NCBI RefSeq assembly: GCF_004011095.1 | Contig: NZ_CP028129.1 | Coordinates: 1,860,001 to 1,924,000, forward strand | Reading direction: 5' to 3' | Source: Rathayibacter rathayi | GTDB lineage: Bacteria; Actinomycetota; Actinomycetes; Actinomycetales; Microbacteriaceae | Length of the DNA stretch: 64,000 nucleotides | Shown here: positions 53,212-62,853 of the stretch, piece by piece | How the letters are laid out: every line of letters begins with the position of its first letter | Numbering within the stretch: position 1 is the first letter of the stretch | Notes under the pieces: generated by a model | The model's database searches: none | Told to the model about the DNA's origin: nothing | What the model saw: only the letters and a program-made list of their open reading frames with translations | Made by a program: the position numbers and the translations under genes

Positions 53212-54356
53212 CCGCGCGGCGCCGCCGCCTCTTCGTCGACGCCACACCGCTGGTGGCACCCCGGCTGACGGGTGTCGGTCGGGTGCTGCTCGGCCTGATG
53301 CGGGCGCTGGACACCGAGGACGTCGCCCGGCGCGTCGACACCCGCCTCGTCGTCCCCGCGAGTGAGGCGCAGTCGCTCGCGAGCTTCGGTTTCCGCACCC
53401 TACGGATCCGGCCCGTCCCTATCCCCCGGCGGGTCTGGAGCGCGCTCACGCGGCTCCCGGCGCCCGGGATCGACCGTGTGCTGGGGCGAGGGGCGTACTT
53501 CTTCCCCAACTTCCGCAGTTGGCCGCTGGCCCGCTCCCGCTCCCTCACCTTCGTGCACGACGTCTGTTTCGCCGTGCTGCCGGAGCTGGTCCCGCGGGAG
53601 CGCCGAGAGCTGCTCCAACGCTCGGTGCCGCGCTGGATCGCTCGGAGCGACCTCGTGCTCACCGGCACGCCGTCCTCTGCCGTCGAGGTCGCGCGCGCCC
53701 TCGACGTTCCCGCGGAGCGGATTCGGGTGCTGCCGACCACGATCGACGCCGAACTCTTTTACCCGCGCGGAGCGGACGAGGTGGCTCGCGTCCGCGCAGC
53801 GCACGCACTCGGCGCCTACCTCCTCTTCGTCGGCTCGATCGAGCGGCGCAAGAACCTGGTGACGCTGGTCGATGCCTACCGGCTTGCGGAGCGGCCCGTC
53901 GGGCACACTCTGCTCCTGGTCGGCGGGGACGGCTGGGACAACGAGGACGTCCATGCGGCGGTCGCGCGCGCGGTCGCGGCGGGTGCCGATGTGCGGTTCG
54001 CCTCCTCCTACGTGCCCGACGAGGACCTCCCGGCCCTGCTCACGGGCGCTGACGCGGTGGCGATGCCTTCCTGGCACGAGGGCTTCGGGCTCCCGGCGCT
54101 CGAAGCAATCGCCTGCGGCACTCCGGTGCTCGCCGCCGACATCCCGGGCCTGCGCGACGCCCTGGCCGGGTGGGAGGCGGACGCGGTGTTCACCGATCCC
54201 GGTGACGGAGCGGGGTGGATCGCCGCCATCGAGCGGGCGCTGCGCGCGCCGCGGAGGATCGCGCCGCGACCGATCCCGGGCTGGGGGATCACGGCGGAGG
54301 CGCTCCTGGACCTCGCCTTCGCCGAGCCCGTCCCGCGGCGTACCGGCCGACGCTGA
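53208..54356 (+). CDS. GT4 glycosyltransferase
   Basis: 382 aa from a GTG overlapping the wzt stop (GTGA), so made together with the exporter. It has FVDATPLVAPRLTGVGRVLLG at the acceptor side, VGSIERRKNLVTLVDAY and PSWHEGFGLPALEAIACG at the donor side with the E-x7-E pair. Its position suggests a dedicated step on the exported chain, perhaps adding the primer or cap. The donor is not predictable. Confidence 0.9.
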   Translation: MTARRRRLFVDATPLVAPRLTGVGRVLLGLMRALDTEDVARRVDTRLVVPASEAQSLASFGFRTLRIRPVPIPRRVWSALTRLPAPGIDRVLGRGAYFFPNFRSWPLARSRSLTFVHDVCFAVLPELVPRERRELLQRSVPRWIARSDLVLTGTPSSAVEVARALDVPAERIRVLPTTIDAELFYPRGADEVARVRAAHALGAYLLFVGSIERRKNLVTLVDAYRLAERPVGHTLLLVGGDGWDNEDVHAAVARAVAAGADVRFASSYVPDEDLPALLTGADAVAMPSWHEGFGLPALEAIACGTPVLAADIPGLRDALAGWEADAVFTDPGDGAGWIAAIERALRAPRRIAPRPIPGWGITAEALLDLAFAEPVPRRTGRR

Positions 54357-54388
54357 TCGCACCGCCTCGCCCCGGGGCGGCGGGCTCG

Positions 54389-54429
54389 GAGCTGCGGGCT
54401 CGGGCCTCGGGCCTCAGGGCTCGCAGCTC
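54389..54429. terminator. imperfect bidirectional hairpin between convergent genes
   Basis: GAGCTGCG (54389-54396) pairs with CGCAGCTC (54422-54429), with partial pairing of the repeated GGGCTCGG/GGGCCTC units inside. The right arm contains the last codon of the gtrA-like gene. Confidence 0.55.
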
Positions 54430-55033
54430 AGGAGCGGGGCAGCCGGATTCCTGAGGTGTCCGCGACGGCGGCGACATCGTCCTCGAATAGGGCTGCCGCG
54501 GCCATCTCGGCCTCGCGGCGATCGGTCACTCCCCCGGAGCGGTGGTGACCGAACACCCAGAAGCGATAGAGGACGAAGCGGAAGGCTGTCGCGAGGACGA
54601 GGCCGATGACGTTGGCCGAAATGTTGTCGGCCACCAGGTTGTCGAAACCGAGCACGTAGTGCGACACATACAGGGGTAGCAGATTGACCAGCATGCCCGC
54701 GACGGCGACAACGCTGAACTCAGCCAGTTCGAGCAGGTAGTTCGCTCGGCGGTGCTCGCGGAAGGTCCAGTAGCGGTTGCCGAACCAGGTGACGACGGTC
54801 GCGGCCGCAACTGCAACTACCTTCGCGCCGATGGGGCCGGACAGCAGATGCTCACCGCCGATTCCACCCACCCGCAGGAGGTTGAACACGGTGACGTCGA
54901 CGACCAGTCCGATGATGCCGACCACGCCGAACTTGAGCGCGTACGAGACGAGACCGGCGGAGACCGCGCGCAGGAGCGCGATCGGGCCCCGGCGAGGCGG
55001 AGTCGCGGTGGGGCTCACGCGAGAGTCGGCCAC
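54428..55033 (-). CDS. GtrA-family membrane protein (lipid-linked sugar flippase type)
   Basis: 201 aa from the GTG at 55033, 5 bases after the upstream stop; GTG at 55018 is an alternative. Four membrane helices follow an ~25-residue start: KFGVVGIIGLVVDVTVFNLL, VVAVAAATVVTWFGNRYWTF with the family N-R-x-W/F-T-F, and two more. GtrA proteins are thought to move polyprenyl-phosphate sugars across the membrane. It is paired with the GT2 gene upstream, the classic GtrA-GtrB arrangement. Confidence 0.88.
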   Translation of the reverse strand: MADSRVSPTATPPRRGPIALLRAVSAGLVSYALKFGVVGIIGLVVDVTVFNLLRVGGIGGEHLLSGPIGAKVVAVAAATVVTWFGNRYWTFREHRRANYLLELAEFSVVAVAGMLVNLLPLYVSHYVLGFDNLVADNISANVIGLVLATAFRFVLYRFWVFGHHRSGGVTDRREAEMAAAALFEDDVAAVADTSGIRLPRS

Positions 55034-55037
55034 GGGA

Positions 55038-55759
55038 TCAGGACGCGAGCGTCTTCGGCGGGCGAGTGCGGGAGCCCTCGCGTAGGCGGATCCGCACGAG
55101 GATCCACAGGGCCTCGAAACCGTCCCTAACGGTGATCTTCTTGCCCTCCTCGCGAGTGCGAGCCTTGTAGCTGATGCCAACCTCGTAGGGGCGGTAGCCG
55201 CGGGCGAGCAGCTTCCCGGTGACCTCCGCCTCCATGCCGAAGCCCTTTTCCGTGATGCCGAGGGAGCGGTAGAGACTCAACGGCATCAGCTTGAAGCAGG
55301 TCTCGACGTCCGAGATGTAGGCGTTGAAGAGGATGTTCGTGATCAGGTTCACGCCCTTGTTGCCCAGCACGTACCAGTACGAGAACGAGGTGTGACTCCC
55401 GAACGTGCGGCTTCCATAGACCAGCTCCGCCTCGCCGTCCAGAACCGGCTGCAGCAGCGAGGGGATCTCGCTCGGCCGGTACTCCTCATCGGCGTCGCAG
55501 ATGATCACGTAGTCACCCGACGCCTCCTGCACGGCCCGGCTGATCGCGGCTCCCTTGCCCTGGTTGCGCGGCTGGTGGAACACCCGGATGCGCGGATCGT
55601 CCAGGGAGTCCAGGATCTCGCGGGTCCGGTCACTGCTGCCGTCGTTCACGATCACGAACTCGATCTCGACGCCCTCCTGGAACGTCACCGCCAGGACGCG
55701 ATCCACGGCCTTGCGCAGCGTCGCCTCCTCGTTGAACACGGGCATCAGGATCGACAGTC

Positions 55760-55763
<4 letters not shown>
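55038..55763 (-). CDS. GT2 polyprenyl-phosphate glycosyltransferase
   Basis: 241 aa from a GTG overlapping the preceding epimerase stop by 4 nt. GT-A motifs: SILMPVFNEEATLRKAV, VNDGSSDRTREIL, and CDADEEYRP replacing the D-x-D metal site. The C-terminal half has TCFKLMP and GFGMEAEVTGKLLARGY, as in dolichyl-phosphate glucosyl/mannosyl synthases. No membrane helix. It probably loads a sugar onto polyprenyl phosphate for the adjacent GtrA protein. Confidence 0.9.
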
Positions 55764-56716
<953 letters not shown>

Positions 56717-56842
56717 AGAAGAGCTTTCGTCGAGCATGCGTGCTGGGCGGCGACATCCCGGCGGAACCCGAAGAAATTACCATAGGGTTCGGTGGCGCCC
56801 GGCACACCTGGCGCTCCCGCGGATCGGAAGGACCACGATCGG

Positions 56843-58702
56843 ATGATCATCGAGGACGCTGCCGCTGGCACCGCTCAGGATGGCCGACAGCGCCGTCACC
56901 GCCCAGCGATCCTCGTCGATGCGGTGTTCGCCGCCCTCACCGCCGTGCTCTCGACAGCGCTCGGGATGATCGCGCTCAGAATTACTTGGAAGACCCTTGG
57001 AAAGAGGTGGACGTTCGGCGGCCCGGACCAGGTGCTGCACTACACGATCTTCTCGAGTGCACGCGAGGTGTTCCCGTTCCTCCCCAACGGCAGGCTCGGG
57101 TTCCCCGCGGCACAGAATCTCTTCTTCGCACCCCTGTTCGATCCCTGGTCGGCCGTCTTCGTCGCTGTCGTCGGGCCGCTCACGCCCGACGGCGTCTGGC
57201 TGCTCAACCTCTACAGCATCGCCGGCTTCACCGCCGTGGGAGCCACCGCCTACGTCTTCTTCCGAGCCCTGCGTCTGCGCCGCGTCACGTCGGTGGTGCT
57301 CGGTGTGCTGACGGCGGTGCTGCCCTACCACTTCGTGCAACTCTCCTTCGGCCACCCCTTCCTCGCGGAGTACTGGGCGGTACCGCTCATCGGCGTGCTG
57401 CTGCTCGTCATCGGCGGGCGGGAGACGGATCCGCTGAACCGGTGGACCGCGGGCATCGCGGGCCGGCGCCGTCGTCGCCTCGTGCGAGCGGGGATCGTCG
57501 TCGCCCTCGCGCTGGCGATCGCGTGGACGCAGTCGTACTACTTCGTCTTCGGTGCGATCGTGTTCGGCTCGGCCTGGGTTCTCGCGGTGCTCGCGGCCCT
57601 CGTGCGCCGATCCCCTGTTCGCACCCTCGCCTGGCCAACACTCGCGCTGGGCTCGTTCCTGAGCTTCGTCGCCGTTCAGCTCGCGGTTCTCTCCGCCGAC
57701 CAGGGCGATCGCTACGAGAAGTACTTCCAGGGCCGCTCGGCGCAGGAGTCGGAGATCTACGGCGGCAAGCTGCAGAGCCTGCTCTTACCCTCGCCCACTA
57801 GCGGGTTCTCCTCGCTGGTCGAGCTCGCCCAGGGGTACGCCCGCTCGAGCGCGATCCTCACGACGACCGAGAACCCCTCGACGGCCGTGGTCGTCTCTGC
57901 CGCGTTCCTGCTCGTCCTGCTGATCGTGCTGTCGGCGCTCGGTCGGTCGGGACGCAGCGGCGCAGCTCCGCGCTCGCGCCTCGCCCTGCTGGTCATGGAC
58001 GCTCGGGTCGGGCTGCTCAGCCAGGCGTTCGTCGTCGCACTGCTGTTCTTCATCGTCGCCGGATTCGGCGCGATCCTCTCGTACGTCGTGAGCCCCGAGA
58101 TTCGAGCGTGGTCACGAATGTCGATCGTGCTCAGCGTCCTCGCGCTCGGCGTCGCGGGCATCGCCCTCGAGACGCTCGTTCGGCGCCGCCGGCTCTTCTT
58201 CCCGGCGCTGGCGGTCGTCGCCGCGGTCGGACTGATCGACCAGGTGGCGGGAACGGCGGCAGCGATCCCGCTCGCTCCGACCAGCGACTCCTCCGTCCGC
58301 GCGTTCGCTCAGGAAACCGAGCGCCGACTCGCCGACGGCTGCGGGATCGTGCAGCTCCCGCTCAAGGACTTCCCCGAGACCAACCCGATCGGGAACATGG
58401 GCGATTACGACGAGGCCCTGCCCTATCTCTACTCCTCGGACGGCGGCGGCCTGCGCTACAGCTACGGCGCGGTCCGGGGCACCCGATCGGCCGATGACTG
58501 GGATCACGCCAGCACGCCCCGCGCGTTCGAACGCGAGTACGACGCGTCAGGAGCCTGCGCGGTCCTCGTCGACACCTTCGCCTACGTCAATGACCCCAAC
58601 GGCTGGAAGCCCTTCGTCGACGCAGTGGCCGACCCCGACCGGCCCAGCGTCGTCAGCACCGACTCGGATCGGCGCTGGCTGCTCTTCCGCACCGGCTCCT
58701 GA
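56843..58702 (+). CDS. large polytopic membrane protein (GT-C-like)
   Basis: 619 aa from the ATG at 56843. About 12 membrane helices; the first external loop holds an acidic-aromatic segment (FGGPDQVLHYTIFSSAREVF). A ~125-residue exported C-terminal domain (VRAFAQETERRLADGCGIVQ) ends the protein. The layout recalls GT-C glycosyltransferases and YfhO-like enzymes that move sugars from polyprenyl phosphate to an exported acceptor. It would be a suitable acceptor for the lipid-linked sugar made next door. No catalytic motif is definite. Confidence 0.75.
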   Translation: MIIEDAAAGTAQDGRQRRHRPAILVDAVFAALTAVLSTALGMIALRITWKTLGKRWTFGGPDQVLHYTIFSSAREVFPFLPNGRLGFPAAQNLFFAPLFDPWSAVFVAVVGPLTPDGVWLLNLYSIAGFTAVGATAYVFFRALRLRRVTSVVLGVLTAVLPYHFVQLSFGHPFLAEYWAVPLIGVLLLVIGGRETDPLNRWTAGIAGRRRRRLVRAGIVVALALAIAWTQSYYFVFGAIVFGSAWVLAVLAALVRRSPVRTLAWPTLALGSFLSFVAVQLAVLSADQGDRYEKYFQGRSAQESEIYGGKLQSLLLPSPTSGFSSLVELAQGYARSSAILTTTENPSTAVVVSAAFLLVLLIVLSALGRSGRSGAAPRSRLALLVMDARVGLLSQAFVVALLFFIVAGFGAILSYVVSPEIRAWSRMSIVLSVLALGVAGIALETLVRRRRLFFPALAVVAAVGLIDQVAGTAAAIPLAPTSDSSVRAFAQETERRLADGCGIVQLPLKDFPETNPIGNMGDYDEALPYLYSSDGGGLRYSYGAVRGTRSADDWDHASTPRAFEREYDASGACAVLVDTFAYVNDPNGWKPFVDAVADPDRPSVVSTDSDRRWLLFRTGS

Positions 58703-58766
58703 GCGCACGGTCTACCGTCGGCCGCGAGCCCGGCCGAGCAGGCGAACCGCCGCTCCAGCGGGAACG

Positions 58767-59516
58767 CTACCGGGACGAGGCGCGCGTGAAGCGGATCCGC
58801 ACGACCAGCAGGAGGCTGCGCAGCATCGTGTTCCCCGGAATCTTGGAGGTCCCCTCCGTGCGGTCGAGGAACACGATCGGGATCTCGCGAACGCGGCGCG
58901 CCGCGACCGACGCTCGATGCTTCAGCGCGATCTGGAAGCCGTATCCCGTCGCATCGACGGTCTCGAAGTGGATCCGCTCCAGCAGCTCGCGGCTGAAGAG
59001 ATTGAAACCGCCCGTCCAGTCGGTGAGCCGCGAGCCGAGCAGCGCCCGCGAGTAGAGGTTGCCGCCGCGACTGAGGATCTTGCGGTCCAGCGTCCAGTCG
59101 GGCGTGCCTCCGCCGGGGATGTAGCGGGAGGCGACCACCAGATCGGCACCGGCGCGGACCTCGCGAAGGAAATCAGAGAGGTAGGCCGGGTCGTGCGAGA
59201 GGTCGGCGTCCATCTGCAGGATGTGCGTCGGCGGGTCCTCGCGCCCGAGCACCTGCTCGAAGGCCCACAGGTAGGCGGCGCCGAGCCCCTCCTTCGCCGC
59301 GCGCGAGAGCACCTCGACCGAGAACGTCCCGGTCGACAGCTCGGCACCGAGCGCACGCGCTCGATCGGCCGTGCCGTCGGGCGAGGAGTCGTCCACGATG
59401 ACGGAGCGCACGAGCACATCGGGCTCGGCTGCGGCGGCAGCGGCCAGCCGGCGCAGCAGCTCGCCGATATTGTCCGCTTCGTTGTAGGTAGGAGTGACGA
59501 TGGTGAGGGAGAGCAT
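58767..59516 (-). CDS. polyprenol-phosphate mannose synthase-like GT2
   Basis: 249 aa from an ATG. Strong similarity to Ppm1/DPM1: IVTPTYNEADNIGELL, VDDSSPDGTADRAR, LQMDADLSHDPAYL with the metal-binding D-A-D, VASRYIPGGGTPDW, GGFNLFSRELLERI and FLDRTEGTSKIPG. It transfers mannose from GDP-mannose to polyprenyl phosphate, the donor for extracellular mannosyl and rhamnosyl-type transferases. It is divergent from the gtrA-like gene at 59772. Confidence 0.93.
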   Translation of the reverse strand: MLSLTIVTPTYNEADNIGELLRRLAAAAAAEPDVLVRSVIVDDSSPDGTADRARALGAELSTGTFSVEVLSRAAKEGLGAAYLWAFEQVLGREDPPTHILQMDADLSHDPAYLSDFLREVRAGADLVVASRYIPGGGTPDWTLDRKILSRGGNLYSRALLGSRLTDWTGGFNLFSRELLERIHFETVDATGYGFQIALKHRASVAARRVREIPIVFLDRTEGTSKIPGNTMLRSLLLVVRIRFTRASSR

Positions 59517-59684
59517 GGCGATCCGATTCGGGCGGTGGCGGAGCGGCGTCAGGCACGCTCACGCCGGGGCGGAGGCGGTGGAACAGTACCAGCGTGCACC
59601 ATCGGCAGTCGGGAGTGCCGGACGCGCGCCGCCTCCGGATGGGAAGGGCATCCGCGCCACCACCGTGCTTTCTCAGGAAGAGTT

Positions 59685-59749
59685 CGCCCGGAGGGGGGCC
59701 ACCGCACAGATCGACCGCGTACTCTCGGTCGAAGTCGTCCCTCCGGGCG
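59685..59749 (+). other. nested inverted repeats, possible structured leader of the gtrA-like mRNA
   Basis: Outer arms CGCCCGGAGGG (59685-59695) and CCCTCCGGGCG (59739-59749) are perfect. Within them TCGACCG (59711-59717) pairs with CGGTCGA (59726-59732). An AGGAGG ribosome site at 59759-59764 follows just after. A long stem immediately before a ribosome site may regulate translation or act as an attenuator. Its function is unproven. Confidence 0.5.
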
Positions 59750-59771
59750 GTGGTCGGCAGGAGGAGTGTCC

Positions 59772-60284
59772 GTGGCGCGTTGGTTGGAATCTCAGAAGGT
59801 GCGGTTCCTCGTCGCGGGCACACTCAATACGGCGCTAGACTTCCTGATTCTCAACGCACTGTCCCTGATGGTCGGCCTGCCGACACTCCTCGCGAACGTG
59901 GTCTCGGTGACGGTCGGGATCTCGATCTCGTATTTCCTCAACCACTTCTTCGTCTTCCGCCACCCCGACCGCCCCACCCTGCGGACCTTCGGCCAGTTCT
60001 TCCTCGTGACCGGCTTCAGCTCCCTGGTGCTGCAGTCGCTGATCATCTATGGCTTTGAGGTCTTCTTCCACACTCGCTTCGGTACCTCCCTCCTCTTTCT
60101 GCCCAGCCCCGGCGAGAAGGCGTTCCTGGCGATCAACGTCGCCAAGGCGGTCGCTGTGCTCGTGGGCCTGGTCTGGAACTTCTGCCTCTACAAGTTCGTC
60201 GTGTTCCGCACGCCAGCCGCCACCGCCGACGTTGCGGCCGAGCTCGGCGAGATCGTCGACGAGGTCGGCTTCTCGGCCCGCTGA
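59772..60284 (+). CDS. GtrA-family membrane protein 2
   Basis: 170 aa from the GTG at 59772, chosen because AGGAGG lies about 8 bases upstream; a GTG at 59766 is too close to it. Four membrane helices: FLVAGTLNTALDFLILNALS, VVSVTVGISISYFLNHFFVF (family N-H/R-x-F-V-F), a third and a fourth ending KAVAVLVGLVWNFCLYKFVVF. The repeat of N-x-F/Y-x-F-V-F at both halves is typical. The likely partner is the GT2 gene on the opposite side of the promoter. Confidence 0.88.
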   Translation: MARWLESQKVRFLVAGTLNTALDFLILNALSLMVGLPTLLANVVSVTVGISISYFLNHFFVFRHPDRPTLRTFGQFFLVTGFSSLVLQSLIIYGFEVFFHTRFGTSLLFLPSPGEKAFLAINVAKAVAVLVGLVWNFCLYKFVVFRTPAATADVAAELGEIVDEVGFSAR

Positions 60285-60318
60285 GGCTCGACGCAGCCTG
60301 CCGAGGCTCGACGCAGCC
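60283..60318. repeat. 16-bp direct repeat
   Basis: GAGGCTCGACGCAGCC occurs at 60283-60298 and again at 60303-60318, at the stop codon of the gtrA-like gene. A related reversed element (AGCCTCGTCGAG) follows, so it may form part of a hairpin. Confidence 0.6.
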
Positions 60319-60403
60319 GCGTGCTAGCCTCGTCGAGTTCTTCCGACGGAGCCCCCTCCCGTCGACGCCGTACTCCCCGGAGGCTCCCATCGCCCGCTCG
60401 AGG

Positions 60404-61264
60404 TTGCCCATCGCGATCGTCGTCGTCACTCACTTCTCGGGTGAGGTGCTCCGCGCATGCCTCGAGTCGGTGCCGGAGGCGACGGAGCACGACGTGCGCG
60501 TCATCGTGGTCGACAACCTGACCACGGACGACTCCGTCCGTAGCGTGGTCGAGCGCCTGCCCGGAGTCGAGTTCCACGAGACCGGGCAGAACCTCGGCTA
60601 CGGCCGGGCCGTGAACTATGCGGTCGACCGCCTGGGGCCCGAGATCGAGTGGATCCTCGTGACCAATCCGGACACTGTCTTCCTCCCGGGCTCGATCGAC
60701 ACGCTCTACGATGCAGCGACGTCGGACCCGCGGATCGGCTCGATCGGGCCGCGGATCCTCGACTCCGACGGCACGATCTACCCCTCGGCTCGTGCCCTCC
60801 CTTCCCTCGACACGGGCATCGGCCACGCGCTCTTCGCTCACGTCTGGCCGGGCAATCCGTGGTCGGCGACGTACCGGCGCTCCCGCGCGATCGAAACGCT
60901 CCAGCACGGCCGGATGAAGGCGGGCTGGCTCTCCGGCGCGTGCGTCATGGTGCGACGCACGGCCTTCGAGGAGATTGGCGGCTTCGACGAGCGGTACTTC
61001 ATGTACTTCGAGGACGTCCAGCTGGGCGACTCGCTCGGGCAGCGCGGCTGGACCAACGTCTACCTCGCGGATGCCGTCGTGTCACACCTCGGCGGGCACT
61101 CGACGCGCCTGGCCTCGGCCCGGATGCTCGCCGTGCACCACCGCAGCGCCTCCCTCTACCTCGCGCAGAAGTACGGAGCCTGGTACCAGGCTCCGATCCG
61201 CGCGGCCATCCGCATCGGGCTGGGCGCCCGCGTCGCGCTGATGCGCCTGCGCTCCCGGAGCTGA
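60404..61264 (+). CDS. GT2 rhamnosyltransferase-like glycosyltransferase
   Basis: 286 aa from a TTG at 60404; the start is uncertain because GGAGG lies about 20 bases upstream and no ATG/GTG is placed well. GT-A motifs: IAIVVVTHFSGEVLRACLES, VVDNLTTDDSVRS, NLGYGRAVNYAVDRLG, LVTNPDTVFLPGSI, and WLSGACVMVRRTAFEEIGGF followed by FEDVQLGDSLGQRGW. This pattern is typical of dTDP-rhamnosyltransferases such as WbbL. It lies with rmlC and rmlD, which would make its donor. Confidence 0.88.
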   Translation: MPIAIVVVTHFSGEVLRACLESVPEATEHDVRVIVVDNLTTDDSVRSVVERLPGVEFHETGQNLGYGRAVNYAVDRLGPEIEWILVTNPDTVFLPGSIDTLYDAATSDPRIGSIGPRILDSDGTIYPSARALPSLDTGIGHALFAHVWPGNPWSATYRRSRAIETLQHGRMKAGWLSGACVMVRRTAFEEIGGFDERYFMYFEDVQLGDSLGQRGWTNVYLADAVVSHLGGHSTRLASARMLAVHHRSASLYLAQKYGAWYQAPIRAAIRIGLGARVALMRLRSRS

Positions 61265-61281
61265 GCGGCCGCCGTCCCCGG

Positions 61282-61890
61282 TCAGGTGGCGGCGTCGAGC
61301 TGCGCGTAGAACGCGCGCGCTTCGTCCCATGTCGGCAGCAGGCCCTGACCCTCGGCCTCGGCGAGGGTCGGCGCATCCGTGTCCTTCGGTGAGAGCAGGA
61401 GCTTGCCGGCCTCGGCCGGGAAGCGGAGGCCGATCTGCTCGTCGAGCGGGTCGATCCCCTTCTCCCGCACGGGATCGAAGGTGGCGGTGACGAGGTAGGA
61501 GACGACGGCATGCTCCGTCAGCGCGACGAAGGCGTGCGCGATCCCCTCGGCGATGTAGACGGAGCGGCGGTCGACGTCATCGAGCAGGATCGACTCCCAG
61601 CGCCCGAAGGTCGGCGAGCCGACCCGAACGTCGATCACGTAGTCGAGCACCGCCCCCGAGAAGCACGAGACGTACTTGGCCTGCGACGGAGAGAACTGCG
61701 CGAAGTGGATCCCCCGCACCGTGCCGCGGCGCGAGACCGAGGTGTTGCCCTGGCGCAGCGCGAGCGGATGCCCGACCTTCTCGGCGAGGTGGTCGAAGCG
61801 GTAGAACTCGTAGAAGACTCCGCGATCGTCGGGAAATTGGCGCGGAGTCACTTCGTAGGCATCGGGGACGGTGAGTTCTCGGATGTGCAC
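61282..61890 (-). CDS. rmlC: dTDP-4-dehydrorhamnose 3,5-epimerase
   Basis: 202 aa from the GTG at 61890 (MHIRELTVPDAYEVTPRQF). RmlC cupin motifs: DDRGVFYEFYR, the catalytic His in RGTVRGIHFAQ, AKYVSCFSGAVLDYVIDVRVGSPTFG split over the beta-barrel, and IAEGIAHAFVAL. It epimerises dTDP-4-keto-6-deoxyglucose on the route to dTDP-L-rhamnose. It is divergent from rmlD; rmlA and rmlB are not in the window. Confidence 0.94.
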   Translation of the reverse strand: MHIRELTVPDAYEVTPRQFPDDRGVFYEFYRFDHLAEKVGHPLALRQGNTSVSRRGTVRGIHFAQFSPSQAKYVSCFSGAVLDYVIDVRVGSPTFGRWESILLDDVDRRSVYIAEGIAHAFVALTEHAVVSYLVTATFDPVREKGIDPLDEQIGLRFPAEAGKLLLSPKDTDAPTLAEAEGQGLLPTWDEARAFYAQLDAAT

Positions 61891-62007
61891 GTTCGCCAGT
61901 GTAACGACGGCCTGTTCCTCCCGACGACGGCCCGGGCGCACGCGACGACGGCCCGGCAACCGGTGTGCCACCCGCCCGCCGGGGTTGCCCTCCGGCATGA
62001 TGAGGAG

Positions 62008-62853
62008 GTGACCTTCCTCATCACGGGCGCCTCCGGCATGCTCGGCACCGACCTCCGGGCGGTCCTCGGCTCCCGCCCCAGTACAGCCCTCGGACACAGT
62101 GATCTTGACGTTACCGACCTCGATGCGGTGCGCGCCGCCGTGGCGGGCCACGACGCGGTCGTGAACTGCGCCGCCTACACGCGAGTCGACGACGCGGAGA
62201 CCGACGAGGAGGAGGCGCACCGGGTCAACGCCGTCGGCGCACACCACCTCGCGCTCGCCACGGCCGAGACCGGAGCGGCCCTCGTGCAGGTCTCCACCGA
62301 CTACGTCTTCGACGGCTCCGCCACCAGCCCCTACTCCGAGGAGCATCCGCGCCACCCGATCTCGGCCTACGGCCGCACCAAGGCCGAGGGGGAGCGGTTG
62401 GTGCTCGAGGCGAACCCGGAGCGCGGCTACGTGGTACGCACGGCCTGGCTCTACGGCGAGCACGGCCAGAATTTCGCCAAGACAATGGTGCGCCTCGCGG
62501 GCAGCCGCGACACCCTCGCCGTCGTCGACGATCAGCACGGCCAGCCGACCTGGACCGCCGACCTCGCCGTGCGACTGGTCGAGCTGGTCGACTCGCACGC
62601 CCCGGCCGGCGTCTACCACGGCACCAACTCCGGCGAGACGACCTGGCTCGGTTTCGCCCGCGCCGTCTTCGCCAAGGCGGGCCTCGACCCCGAGCGCCTG
62701 CGGCCCACCGACAGCGGCTCGTTCGTCCGCCCCGCCCCGCGCCCCGCCTACTCGGTGCTCGGGCATGACGGCTGGAGCCGGGCAGGGCTCGCTCCGCTGC
62801 GCTCCTGGCAGGACGCCCTGGCCGCCGCTCCCCTCGAGGCGGTGACCCCGTGA
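62008..62853 (+). CDS. rmlD: dTDP-4-dehydrorhamnose reductase
   Basis: 281 aa from the GTG at 62008 (MTFLITGASGMLGTDL). It has the Rossmann motif G-A-S-G-M-L-G, NCAAYTRVDDAE, STDYVFDG, YGRTKAEGE with the active-site Tyr/Lys, and a conserved W-L-Y-G. It uses NADPH to make dTDP-L-rhamnose. An AGGAGG abuts the GTG directly, which is tighter than usual and leaves the start slightly open. Overlaps the next gene by 4 nt. Confidence 0.93.
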   Translation: MTFLITGASGMLGTDLRAVLGSRPSTALGHSDLDVTDLDAVRAAVAGHDAVVNCAAYTRVDDAETDEEEAHRVNAVGAHHLALATAETGAALVQVSTDYVFDGSATSPYSEEHPRHPISAYGRTKAEGERLVLEANPERGYVVRTAWLYGEHGQNFAKTMVRLAGSRDTLAVVDDQHGQPTWTADLAVRLVELVDSHAPAGVYHGTNSGETTWLGFARAVFAKAGLDPERLRPTDSGSFVRPAPRPAYSVLGHDGWSRAGLAPLRSWQDALAAAPLEAVTP

